Of a stretch of DNA of 11,951 nt, positions 1-6,836 are shown piece by piece. Within the stretch, counting starts at the first letter, position 1. Each line of letters starts with the position of its first letter. Position numbers and translations under genes: made by a program. A model generated the notes under the pieces. The model did no database searches. It saw nothing but the letters and a program-made list of their open reading frames with translations, and was not told where the DNA came from. The stretch comes from a bacterium (GTDB lineage Bacteria > Latescibacterota > UBA2968 > UBA8231): NCBI GenBank assembly GCA_027593305.1, contig JAQCJA010000097.1, positions 1 to 11,951 on the forward strand, read 5' to 3'.

Positions 1-26
1 AGCCTAACAACCCCATGGAGTCCACC

Positions 27-1370
27 TTAACTTCGCTGCCCGGCTGTCCAAAGGTTGGGGTCCACCTCATACTGCTTGAGCTCCAGTCCCGTTTTCAGGA
101 TGTGCCGCTGGCGGAATTCGTGTGTCACATCCGTCTTGAGAGTGTACGTGTGCTGCTGCTGATCGGCCCACCAGGAACGGGAACCGGAGGTGACGTAGAG
201 CAGGTAGAAGTCATAGTCGTAGGGCGAGGTGTCGATCGCCACAGCGCCCCCCGCACCGATGCGGGAGTGTAGCGAAAACCGGCTGAGGCTCACCGATACG
301 GCGGTGTGCTGCGTCAAGGCCCGAGTCCACAGCAGCGCAGCGCGATAGGAATCCCGCAGTCGTGCCGGCAGCCCATCCAGGTTGTAGCGCCAGCTGAACT
401 CGTAATCGTGCCAGCGCGCCATGGAGTAGATCAACTCTGCCGTCAGCCGGCCCCGCTTCGGGCTGTTGAAGTCGACCTTGGTCAGGCCGTTGAACTCCTT
501 GCGCACGGGCGAGTCGAAAAAATGCTGCATGTCCTGCCACCAGGGCGTGTCCGTCCACAGCGCGTTGCTGGCGGAAAAGTAGGACAGGTTTGGCGAGCCC
601 AGTGGGCCGCTGGCAGCGACTTCCATCTCATTGCGATGGTTGACCTCTTCGCCGCCGAAGATGTCATCCTTGGCCAGGCGTAGCGACAGTTCGTGTGTAT
701 CGCCACCGGTATGTGAGATGACATTGACGACGCCCGAAAGTGCATCGCCGTACTCGGCATCGAAACCACCGGTCTGGATCGTCATCTGCGAGATTGCACT
801 CAGAGGCAGCTCGGCGCCGGCGCCGCCCTGGATGACATCCTGTACCGGCAATCCATCAACGAGATAAATCGTCTCGCGCACCTTGCCACCGCGGATGTGT
901 CCTTCCACGGTGGTCGAGGGCTGCAGACCTATCACGTCCTGGAAACTGTCCACCGGCAGCCCCGTCAGACCACCGGCATCCATTCGATATGCAGTGCCGG
1001 TAATGTCGGTTTCGATCAACGGCCGTTGCAGGATGACCTCCATCGACTGCATCTGGATCGGGCTGACCGGCAGAGGCACGTCCAGTTCGGCGCGGCGATC
1101 GGGCAGGACCAGGACACCCGACGTGGCCACGGCGCGATAACCGAGCATCGACACCTGCACCTGGTACGTACCCGCGCGGATGTTGTGCAACCGGTAGTGG
1201 CCAAGGGTGTCGCTGACCGTTCCCTGCCGGGTCTCGACGACGACGATGCTGGCGCCAGCTATGGGCTCGGCAGTGGTGGCGTCGGTAACCACACCTTCCA
1301 GGCTGCCGGAGACGCCGCCGAAAGCCAGGGCCGGCCACAACAACAAAACGACGAGTGTCGCCAGCTTCAT
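27..1370 (-). CDS. TonB-dependent outer-membrane receptor with N-terminal carboxypeptidase-regulatory-like domain, C-terminally truncated
   Basis: The predicted protein has 447 residues and would be an outer-membrane active-transport receptor. A signal peptide (MKLATLVVLLLWPALAFGG) is followed by a carboxypeptidase-regulatory-like beta-sandwich at about residues 22-105 (GVVTDATTAEPIAGA, then GHYRLHNIRAGTYQVQV). A TonB plug follows at about 115-240 (RPLIETDITGT, YLVDGLPVQD, GGFDAEYGDALSGVVNVIS), and then only about 200 residues of barrel. Family members usually have roughly 700-1000 residues with a 22-strand barrel, so most of the barrel is missing. I chose the ATG at 1370 because it gives a clean signal peptide and has GGGGA four bases upstream; the open frame further upstream has no secretion or domain logic. 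The stop is TAA at 27-29. The adjacent frame is open to the window edge, which suggests a frameshift. The substrate cannot be told. The family call is firm; whether the gene is functional is doubtful. Confidence 0.85.
   Translation of the reverse strand: MKLATLVVLLLWPALAFGGVSGSLEGVVTDATTAEPIAGASIVVVETRQGTVSDTLGHYRLHNIRAGTYQVQVSMLGYRAVATSGVLVLPDRRAELDVPLPVSPIQMQSMEVILQRPLIETDITGTAYRMDAGGLTGLPVDSFQDVIGLQPSTTVEGHIRGGKVRETIYLVDGLPVQDVIQGGAGAELPLSAISQMTIQTGGFDAEYGDALSGVVNVISHTGGDTHELSLRLAKDDIFGGEEVNHRNEMEVAASGPLGSPNLSYFSASNALWTDTPWWQDMQHFFDSPVRKEFNGLTKVDFNSPKRGRLTAELIYSMARWHDYEFSWRYNLDGLPARLRDSYRAALLWTRALTQHTAVSVSLSRFSLHSRIGAGGAVAIDTSPYDYDFYLLYVTSGSRSWWADQQQHTYTLKTDVTHEFRQRHILKTGLELKQYEVDPNLWTAGQRS
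50..60 (-). other. Probable +1 frameshift site in the TonB receptor gene
   Basis: On the minus strand the receptor frame reads VDPNLWTAGQRS and then TAA at 27-29. Dropping one C from the CCCC run at 57-60 gives VDPTFGQPGSEVKVDSMGLL, which stays open to base 1 and reads like receptor barrel or loop sequence. The third frame closes with TAG at the edge. The exact base is inferred, because the beta-barrel continuation lies outside the window. Confidence 0.5.
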
Positions 1371-1550
1371 GCCGTCCCCGGGCCCGACGGATGGTACCAA
1401 CACCGATTGGGCGAAGCCGCCACGAGAAGCGCGCCGGATTGCGGTGCATCGTGCCCTCTGGCTGCCGAACGTATCAGGCCGCCACCCCTTTTCCGTGCGC
1501 CTCGGATGATGTATCCTCCCCTCTTCAAAATTACTCCCGGGGGGACCCGC
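1371..1550. promoter_or_regulatory. Divergent intergenic region between the TonB receptor and the small membrane protein gene
   Basis: This 180-bp gap separates two divergently transcribed genes and must hold both start regions. For the plus-strand gene, TATCCT at 1512-1517 with TTTCCG at 1490-1495 (16-bp spacer) is a weak sigma-70-like candidate. For the minus-strand receptor I see no convincing -35/-10 pair. No operator palindrome or riboswitch fold was recognised. The promoter assignment is tentative. Confidence 0.3.
1539..1545 (+). promoter_or_regulatory. Ribosome binding site for the small membrane protein gene
   Basis: A purine run GGGGGGA lies five bases upstream of the ATG at 1551. 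It favours this start over longer open frames that extend upstream antisense to the receptor gene. It sits inside a C-rich/G-rich stretch (CTCCCGGGGGGA), which could fold back on itself. Confidence 0.5.
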
Positions 1551-1901
1551 ATGCCGGAATTTGCTCTTGCCTTTGCCCTTGCTACAACGTCGATGGTCTG
1601 TGCCTGCTGGGCCGCGGTTGCTGCTGTGAGATATGGTGGGCTCTGGTTTGTCGGTTTTGCCCTCGGGGCGATCCTCGGCCCCATTGGCGTACTGATCGCC
1701 AAGTTGCGTATCGGTCGCAACTGCTGGCACTGCTGGTCGCGAATCCACATGAAATCGAGAGTCTGCCCTTTCTGCCACGGCGACGTCGTGGATCGCCGCA
1801 AGGGCAAGGCGGAACGCACGGGCTTCGGCCGGCGCCGGGACAACGACCGACAGATGCGTGCCCCAACCGACACACCGGCGGCGTCGACGCCCACGGCGTA
1901 A
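1551..1901 (+). CDS. Small membrane protein with zinc-ribbon-like CxxC/CxxC tail, function unknown
   Basis: The predicted protein has 116 residues and I do not recognise a named family. Residues about 3-25 (FALAFALATTSMVCACWAAV) and 29-48 (GLWFVGFALGAILGPIGVLI) look like two membrane helices; the glycine-rich second one resembles short helices seen in many small zinc-ribbon membrane proteins. It is followed by CWHC and, after about 12 residues, CPFC, a spacing suited to binding one zinc ion. The last 35 residues are polar, rich in Arg, Lys, Thr and Pro, and probably disordered and cytoplasmic. The start is supported by GGGGGGA five bases upstream. The gene stands alone on the plus strand, divergent from the receptor gene and convergent with the transporter ATPase gene, ending 27 bases from it. 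No link to peptide transport is shown beyond proximity. Confidence 0.7.
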   Translation: MPEFALAFALATTSMVCACWAAVAAVRYGGLWFVGFALGAILGPIGVLIAKLRIGRNCWHCWSRIHMKSRVCPFCHGDVVDRRKGKAERTGFGRRRDNDRQMRAPTDTPAASTPTA

Positions 1902-1926
1902 GCGGCCCACATGCATTCTGCCGGCT
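1901..1926. terminator. Weak hairpin in the convergent gap (possible terminator)
   Basis: AGCGGC at 1901-1906 can pair with GCCGGCT at 1920-1926 through a single bulged G, leaving a 13-base loop. It lies between two convergent stop codons, where a bidirectional terminator would be expected. There is no T-tract on either side, so intrinsic termination is doubtful. Confidence 0.2.
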
Positions 1927-1928
1927 GA

Positions 1929-2918
1929 TCAGATCTCGTCATGGCGATGGCAGGCCGTCAGATGGCCGTCGTCCCCGTCGGTTCGGACCGACTCCAACGC
2001 TGGCACCTCACCACGACACACGGCCACCGCGAGCGGGCATCTTGGGTGGAAAGCGCAGCCCGACGGCGGATGGACTGCGCTGGGTGTCTCTCCCTGCAGC
2101 GGCACACGATCGCGCCGTTTGCGGGGATCAGCAATTGGTACCGATTCGAGCAATGCCCGCGTATAGGGATGGGCCGGGGCGGCAAAGATCGACGTGCGCT
2201 TGCCGATCTCGACGATACGTCCCAGATACATCACCGCCACACGGTCACTGAGGTACTCCACCACGGACAGATCGTGCGAGATGAACAGGTAGGTCAGACC
2301 CAGATCACGCTGCAGTTGCACCAGCAGGTTGAGCACCTGCCCCTGAACTGAGACATCCAGAGCCGACACCGGCTCATCGGCGACGATCACTCTGGGGCGT
2401 AACGCCAGGCCGCGCGCGATGCCGACACGTTGTCGCTGGCCACCGGAGAATTCGTGCGGATAGCGCTCCTGCACGGTGGGGCTCAGACCCACGGCCTCGA
2501 ACAACTCGTCTACACGGGCGCGGCGGTCGGCGGCGCTGCCCAGTCGATGGATATCGAGCGGTTCGCGCACCGCCTCGCCAATCGTGATGCGTGGGTTCAG
2601 CGATGAGTAGGGATCCTGGAAGATCATCTGCACATCGCGTCGCAGGGTGAACAGTTCCGCGGCGGAGGCGCTCGCCAGATTGCGACCCTCGAACAGAACG
2701 TCTCCCGAAGTCGGCTCCTCCAGACGCATCATTGTGCGCCCGAGAGTCGATTTGCCGCAGCCCGATTCGCCGACCAGACCCAGCGTCTCACCGGCATGCA
2801 GCAGAAAGGAAACATCTTCCACGGCCCGTACCGTGTCTCGCTGTCGACCGAAGACTCCACCACGCACGGGGTAGTGCTTCCGCAGGTTTCTCACTTCGAC
2901 CAGCGCAGCGGCCTTCAT
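1929..2918 (-). CDS. Peptide ABC transporter ATP-binding protein, DppF/OppF type
   Basis: This 329-residue cytoplasmic ATPase is one of the two motors of the peptide importer encoded upstream. Visible motifs in order are Walker A (GESGCGKST, residues 50-58), Q-loop (MIFQDPYSSLNPR), ABC signature (SGGQRQR), Walker B (VIVADEPVSALD) and the H-loop (FISHDLSV). The C-terminal extension is typical of oligopeptide transporters (HPYTRALLESVP), with four cysteines spaced C-x5-C-x6-C-x21-C. An alternative ATG at 3002 would add 28 low-complexity residues. I chose 2918 because its ATG overlaps the TGA of the upstream ATPase gene as ATGA, the usual sign of translational coupling, and because the conserved domain starts right there. 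It is the last gene of the cluster. In E. coli the Yej system uses one fused ATPase, YejF; here the two halves are separate genes. Confidence 0.93.
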   Translation of the reverse strand: MKAAALVEVRNLRKHYPVRGGVFGRQRDTVRAVEDVSFLLHAGETLGLVGESGCGKSTLGRTMMRLEEPTSGDVLFEGRNLASASAAELFTLRRDVQMIFQDPYSSLNPRITIGEAVREPLDIHRLGSAADRRARVDELFEAVGLSPTVQERYPHEFSGGQRQRVGIARGLALRPRVIVADEPVSALDVSVQGQVLNLLVQLQRDLGLTYLFISHDLSVVEYLSDRVAVMYLGRIVEIGKRTSIFAAPAHPYTRALLESVPIADPRKRRDRVPLQGETPSAVHPPSGCAFHPRCPLAVAVCRGEVPALESVRTDGDDGHLTACHRHDEI

Positions 2919-3895
2919 GACGGCGGCACCTCCAGCGGCAGGTGACAGGCCACCAGGTGCTTGTCGCTGACTGTTGCCAGCAGGGGCTCGTCCTGGTGAC
3001 ACTGCGCCACGGCCCGCGCGCAGCGATCGGCGAAGCGACAGCCCGCAGGGGGCTGCAGCAACGATGGCACGACCCCCTCGATGGTGGGCACTGGTGTAGC
3101 CTTCGAGCGCCCGGGGCGCAGGATGCTGTCAAGCAGCCCACGAGTATACGGGTGCCGGGGCGCGACGAAGAGCTCGAATACCCCGCAACTCTCCACGACC
3201 TTGCCGGCGTACATCACCACAACATCATCGCAGGTTTCAGCGACCACTCCCATGTCGTGGGTGATGAGCACGATGGCTGTGCCGAACTCCTGCTGCAACT
3301 GCTTCATCAGGTGCAGAATCTGCGCCTGCACCGTGACGTCGAGAGCCGTTGTTGGTTCATCGGCAATGAGCAGGTCCGGTCGACACATCAGCGCCATGGC
3401 GATCATGATTCGTTGCTTCATGCCGCCGCTGAGCTCATGTGGATACTGCGACAGGCGCTGCTCGGCATCGGCGATGCCCACATGTCCGAGGACTTCCACC
3501 ATGCGCTCGTCGGCCGCAGCGCCGCGCAGATCGAAACGCCTGTCGAGGACTTCGCCCAGTTGTTTGCCGATGGTGAACACCGGATTCAACGACGTCATGG
3601 GGTCCTGGAAGATCATGGCGATCTCGCGACCGCGGATCTGTGGCATTTCATCCGCATCGACGGCGAGCAGATCGCGCCCCTTCCACAACACACGCCCCGA
3701 CTCAATCCGCCCCGGTGGATCCGGGATCAGACGCATCACGGACATGGCGGTCACACTCTTGCCACAGCCGGATTCGCCCACGATGCCCAGGATCTTGCCT
3801 GCTTCCACCTGGAAGGAGACGCCGTCGACGGCATGGACCACACCATCTTCGGTGTGGAACACGGTGCACAGATCCTCGACCTCGAGCAGAGCCAT
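2915..3895 (-). CDS. Peptide ABC transporter ATP-binding protein, DppD/OppD type
   Basis: This 326-residue protein is the second ATPase of the importer. Walker A is GESGCGKS (residues 40-47), the Q-loop region reads MIFQDPMTSLNPVFTIG, the signature is LSGGMKQR, Walker B is LLIADEPTTALD and the H-loop is LITHDMGVV. The C-terminal oligopeptide-transporter extension (HPYTRGLLDSIL) carries cysteines in the order C-x5-C-x6-C-x17-C, a pattern that binds a [4Fe-4S] cluster in some Dpp/Opp ATPases. Length matches DppD (about 330). The start at 3895 lies 17 bases after the binding-protein stop, with AGGGA about 12 bases upstream. Its stop overlaps the next ATPase start by four bases. All catalytic residues are present, so it should pair with the DppF-like ATPase as a heterodimer on the inner face of the membrane. 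Confidence 0.94.
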   Translation of the reverse strand: MALLEVEDLCTVFHTEDGVVHAVDGVSFQVEAGKILGIVGESGCGKSVTAMSVMRLIPDPPGRIESGRVLWKGRDLLAVDADEMPQIRGREIAMIFQDPMTSLNPVFTIGKQLGEVLDRRFDLRGAAADERMVEVLGHVGIADAEQRLSQYPHELSGGMKQRIMIAMALMCRPDLLIADEPTTALDVTVQAQILHLMKQLQQEFGTAIVLITHDMGVVAETCDDVVVMYAGKVVESCGVFELFVAPRHPYTRGLLDSILRPGRSKATPVPTIEGVVPSLLQPPAGCRFADRCARAVAQCHQDEPLLATVSDKHLVACHLPLEVPPS

Positions 3896-3912
3896 CTGTC
3901 GTCGCGATCCCT

Positions 3913-4794
3913 TCAGCGCGCCGCAGCGGCACGTAAGGTCGCCTCGATGCGATCCTTCACCAGGTAGGGATCGACATCAACGACCGTATCCTCACCCAGG
4001 GAGCGCTCCGCCGCCATCGCCTGCTGCAGGCGCGTGTCGCGATCCGCATCGATCCAGAAGACCTGCCAGTCCGTCATGCCCTGCGTGCGCTTGGGGAAGA
4101 ATGACGCAGGAAACACCACGGAGTCCACGTAGAGAAACCGCATGAACGGCGCCTGCCAGAAGGGCACGTAGAACGCCTCATCCTGGATGATGGCGTCGAG
4201 TTCGTACATCGCCGCCACGCGGTGTGCCTTGTCCGTGTCGAAACGGTAGACATCGATCAGCGAGTCCGTGTAGGCGGTTCCGTACGCCCAGACATTGTTG
4301 TTGTTCCTGGTTTCCTTCAGTTCGGTAGCGAAGTACTGATACGGACTGGGATAGAGACCCGACGTGCGTGACATGATCGTCATTTCGTACTCGCGCTCGA
4401 GGCCGTTGCGGAAGGCGGTCCCCGGTTCCAGCAGACGCAGTTCCATCTCGACACCAAAGCGCTGGAAGGTCTGCTTGACGACCGTCATGTGGCGCTCGAG
4501 CCCCTTGCTGCCGTAGGACAGAGTGAAGCTGGCGCGCTGGCCCTGGGCGTTGACGAGAATGCCGTCATCCCCGCGTTTCGAGTAACCGGCAGCCTGCAGG
4601 TGCTCACGCGCCTGGCGCGGGTCGAAGCCGTACGGCACCAGATCGCGGTTCTCATATTCGGTGCCGGTGAAGGCTGAGACCTGCTGATAGTAGGCGCTGG
4701 ACATCAGCTTCGTGTTGATCTCATCGAAGTTGAACAGGTGCTGCATGGCTTTGCGGAAGTCCTTGTTCTGGAAGATGGGTTTCTCCAGGTTCAT
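3913..4794 (-). CDS. C-terminal half of the family 5 peptide-binding protein, separated by an in-frame TGA
   Basis: The second half of a periplasmic solute-binding protein (SBP_bac_5, YejA-like). Recognisable sequence starts upstream of the first ATG: the codons from 4848 to 4795 read AHRKRLFVDYPQGVYGFA and run directly into MNLEKPIFQNKDFRKAM, the conserved fold crossing of this family. Further conserved stretches are FNFDEINTKLM, GFDPRQAREHLQAAGY and YVPFWQAPFMRFLYV. Read alone this piece has no signal peptide and cannot be exported, so 4794 is an apparent start only. It is in the same frame as the N-terminal half (4849-5757), so one base substitution, not an indel, separates them. The gene ends with TGA 17 bases before the DppD-like gene. 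Together the halves make 614 codons before the final stop, a normal YejA length. Confidence 0.8.
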   Translation of the reverse strand: MNLEKPIFQNKDFRKAMQHLFNFDEINTKLMSSAYYQQVSAFTGTEYENRDLVPYGFDPRQAREHLQAAGYSKRGDDGILVNAQGQRASFTLSYGSKGLERHMTVVKQTFQRFGVEMELRLLEPGTAFRNGLEREYEMTIMSRTSGLYPSPYQYFATELKETRNNNNVWAYGTAYTDSLIDVYRFDTDKAHRVAAMYELDAIIQDEAFYVPFWQAPFMRFLYVDSVVFPASFFPKRTQGMTDWQVFWIDADRDTRLQQAMAAERSLGEDTVVDVDPYLVKDRIEATLRAAAAR

Positions 4795-4848
4795 GGCGAA
4801 GCCGTAGACGCCCTGGGGGTAGTCGACGAACAGGCGCTTGCGGTGGGC

Positions 4849-4851
4849 TCA
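4849..4851 (-). other. In-frame TGA interrupting the peptide-binding protein gene
   Basis: The minus-strand codons read GAG CTC GGC TGA GCC CAC CGC (ELG-stop-AHR). Homologous sequence continues without a frame change on both sides. A TGG (Trp) codon one base away would restore the protein. TGA is the ordinary terminator of at least six other genes here, so general reassignment is unlikely. Confidence 0.9.
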
Positions 4852-5757
4852 GCCGAGCTCATCAGCGCCCACAACAATCTCCTCCGCCCACTTCTTTGCT
4901 GTGTTGACCGTGTAGTAGCTCAGTTCGCCCTTCTTGAAGAAGTCGAAGGCCCGGTCATTGTCGTCGATGACACGGATGTGAATCCGATCGACGTTGTACA
5001 TGCCCTGCATGTAGTGCTTGTCCCGTCCCCACCAGTCTTCGAGCCGGGAAAAAACGACGTACTGGCCGACAACCTGTTCGCTGAGCACGTACGGTCCCTG
5101 CACAGGAAGTACGGCGCTGTTGTAGCGTTCGGGGAAGCCTTCCTCCAGCGTTACAGCATGTTTGGGCGTCGCCCAGATATCGAACATGTCGAGAGGGCGC
5201 CAGCTTTCCACCTTGCCAACCACCTTGAGTACGTACGGTTCCACTGCGACGACCTCTTCGTAGTAGTCGCGTGCGTACTGGTTGAACGACGGATCGACGA
5301 TGTTCTCACTCTGAAGCATGTGCCAGGTGTGCACGTAATCGGCTGCCGTCAGCGGTTGACCATCACTCCAGCGGGCATCCGGATCTAACTTGTAGTAGAT
5401 CGTGCGGCCGTCGCTCTGCACGGACCAGTGCGTCGCCATCATGGGGATGTAGTTGTCCGTCGTCGGATGCCGCATGACCAGTGAGAAGCTCATGGTGTAC
5501 GCCCGTTTCCAGCCAGCAAAGGCATCATTGCTGTTGGGGCCGACAACGCGCAGGGTCAACGGATAGGAACTCATGCTGGTGTAGAAGGTGCCCCCCTTTT
5601 TCGCCGCCGGATCGCCGATGGGTGGATCATCATTGTTGGTCACCCAGTCGATGGCGGACAGATCCTCGGCGGCAGCCGGCTGCAACAGCACCTGGGTCAG
5701 GGTCAACAGGGCGACGGGCAGCAACAGGCGTGTCAGAGATCTGGCAGGTGCGGACAT
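4849..5757 (-). CDS. N-terminal half of the periplasmic family 5 peptide-binding protein, YejA-like, ended by an in-frame TGA
   Basis: The first 302 residues of the substrate receptor of the importer. A signal peptide is clear: MSAPARSLTRLLLPVALLTL followed by a hydrophobic stretch ending PAAAED, with cleavage likely after AAA; no lipobox cysteine is seen. The mature start (AIDWVTNNDDPPIGDPAAKK) and motifs such as YPLTLRVVGPNS, RWSDGQPLTAADYVHTWHML and GPYVLSEQV are typical of the YejA branch of SBP_bac_5, which binds oligopeptides or peptide-like compounds; in E. coli and Salmonella the Yej system is tied to microcin C uptake and antimicrobial-peptide resistance. The start at 5757 has a good ribosome site, AAAGGA, five bases upstream. 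The reading frame stops at 4849-4851 before the second lobe is complete. As read, the product would be non-functional; the actual ligand cannot be inferred. Confidence 0.88.
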   Translation of the reverse strand: MSAPARSLTRLLLPVALLTLTQVLLQPAAAEDLSAIDWVTNNDDPPIGDPAAKKGGTFYTSMSSYPLTLRVVGPNSNDAFAGWKRAYTMSFSLVMRHPTTDNYIPMMATHWSVQSDGRTIYYKLDPDARWSDGQPLTAADYVHTWHMLQSENIVDPSFNQYARDYYEEVVAVEPYVLKVVGKVESWRPLDMFDIWATPKHAVTLEEGFPERYNSAVLPVQGPYVLSEQVVGQYVVFSRLEDWWGRDKHYMQGMYNVDRIHIRVIDDNDRAFDFFKKGELSYYTVNTAKKWAEEIVVGADELG

Positions 5758-5762
5758 ACAGG

Positions 5763-5768
5763 TCCTTT
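5763..5768 (-). promoter_or_regulatory. Ribosome binding site of the peptide-binding protein gene
   Basis: AAAGGA on the minus strand sits five bases before the ATG at 5757, inside the 14-base gap after the permease stop. It is the best Shine-Dalgarno match in the transporter block, as expected for the binding protein, which is usually made in excess over the permeases. Confidence 0.6.
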
Positions 5769-5771
5769 CGG

Positions 5772-6836
5772 TTACCGGTATTGAGCGTATTGCTTGGGAT
5801 CGAAGGCTTCGCGGATCGACTCACCAATGAGAGTCACCAGCAGCAGGGTGATCGAGATCGCTGAGAATGGTGCGATGCTCAACCAGAGCTTGTCGCGGTT
5901 CTGACTTGCCAGGGCCTGATCGATCATTTCGCCCCAGCTCGGCGTGGGTGCGGGCAAACCATAACCCAGGTAATCAAGGGCCGTCAGCGCGCTGATGGCG
6001 CCGACAACGGCGAAGGGTGTGATCGTCACCAGTGGCGTCAGGCAATTGGGCAACAGATGTCGAAAGATCAGACGCCCGCGGGAGGCGCCAAAGGAGCGGG
6101 CCGCCAGGCAGTATTCCTTGGTCTTCTCGCGATACATCTCGGTTCGCATGTAGTAGGTCATGCGGATCCACTCGAACAGAGCCATGATCGCCAGCAGCAG
6201 CAGAAAGCCCGGTCTGAAGAAAGTCGCCAGCAGAATCACCACATAGAGAAAGGGCAGCGTCGACCAGACCTCGATGAATCGCTGGCTGTAGATGTCAAAG
6301 CGACCGCCAATGAATCCCTGCAGCGAACCGATGGCAGTGCCTGACACCTGGCCGACAAAGACCAGCGTCACGGCAAAGAGAATGGAAATGCGAAAGCCGT
6401 AGAGCAGTCGCGCCAGCACATCCCGTCCCTGCGAGTCCGTGCCGAACCAGTGGCGGCTGTCCGGCGCATTCGGTGGCGGCTCCGCATAGTCGAAATCCGG
6501 CTCGTATGGATCAAAAGGCACCGGTGGCATGAGCACCCAGTTGTTGCTTGCATCAGCGGCGAAGCGAGCCTGCAAGGCCAGGTAGTCGGCCTCGACATCA
6601 TCGAAGCCGTACTCGTCCTGCTGCGCGAAGGTGGCCATATCGTGGTACTGGAACGTGGGGAAGTAGAGTGTGCCCTCGTAGCTGACGACGATCGCCCGGC
6701 GATTGGCCAGAAAATTGGAGAACAGGGACACCACCGTCAGGGTCAACAGGATGGCAAACGAGTAGAACCCCCGGCGAATGCGGCGGAAGCGCTGCAGGCG
6801 TTTGCGCGTGATGGGATTCAGGCGCCACACCATCAT
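5772..6836 (-). CDS. yejE: Peptide ABC transporter permease, YejE-like
   Basis: An inner-membrane permease of 354 residues, close to E. coli YejE (about 340). The N-terminus (NPITRKRLQRFRRIRRGFYS) is the positively charged lead-in to the first membrane helix (FAILLTLTVVSLFSNFLA). It is followed by the long periplasmic segment characteristic of YejE (VSYEGTLYFPTF, HWFGTDSQGRDVLARLLYG) and a BPD_transp_1 core of about five helices. The EAA-type loop that contacts the ATPases reads AARSFGASRGRLIFRHLLPN. The C-terminus IGESIREAFDPKQY is also family-typical. A longer open frame begins at 6875, but the ATG at 6836 overlaps the upstream permease stop as ATGA and matches the family start, so I use it. 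The gene is intact and lies 14 bases before the binding-protein gene. Confidence 0.93.
   Translation of the reverse strand: MMVWRLNPITRKRLQRFRRIRRGFYSFAILLTLTVVSLFSNFLANRRAIVVSYEGTLYFPTFQYHDMATFAQQDEYGFDDVEADYLALQARFAADASNNWVLMPPVPFDPYEPDFDYAEPPPNAPDSRHWFGTDSQGRDVLARLLYGFRISILFAVTLVFVGQVSGTAIGSLQGFIGGRFDIYSQRFIEVWSTLPFLYVVILLATFFRPGFLLLLAIMALFEWIRMTYYMRTEMYREKTKEYCLAARSFGASRGRLIFRHLLPNCLTPLVTITPFAVVGAISALTALDYLGYGLPAPTPSWGEMIDQALASQNRDKLWLSIAPFSAISITLLLVTLIGESIREAFDPKQYAQYR

Noticed and set aside
1446..1455. GGCACGATGC on the minus strand as a sigma-54 promoter for the TonB receptor
   Set aside because: The spacing between the GG and GC elements is about four bases too short for a -24/-12 promoter.
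1371..1916. N-terminal extension of the TonB receptor frame up to 1916
   Set aside because: It overlaps the small plus-strand gene, contains no domain and would bury the signal peptide.
2942..4145. Two long plus-strand open frames antisense to the ATPase gene
   Set aside because: Both are shadows of the DppD-like gene. Their translations are rich in His, Arg, Pro and Ser, with no domain or sensible start.
4809..4836. Hairpin (CGCCTG pairing with CAGGGCG with one bulge) 12 bases after the in-frame TGA, as a possible selenocysteine element
   Set aside because: The stem is short, the loop is 15 bases, and no cysteine or redox role is known at this position in YejA-like proteins. The match is probably chance in GC-rich coding sequence.
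4849..4851. TGA read as tryptophan (alternative genetic code)
   Set aside because: TGA ends the kinase, both response regulator-type reading frames' upstream partner, YejB and both ATPase genes in expected places, and TGG is used freely for Trp.
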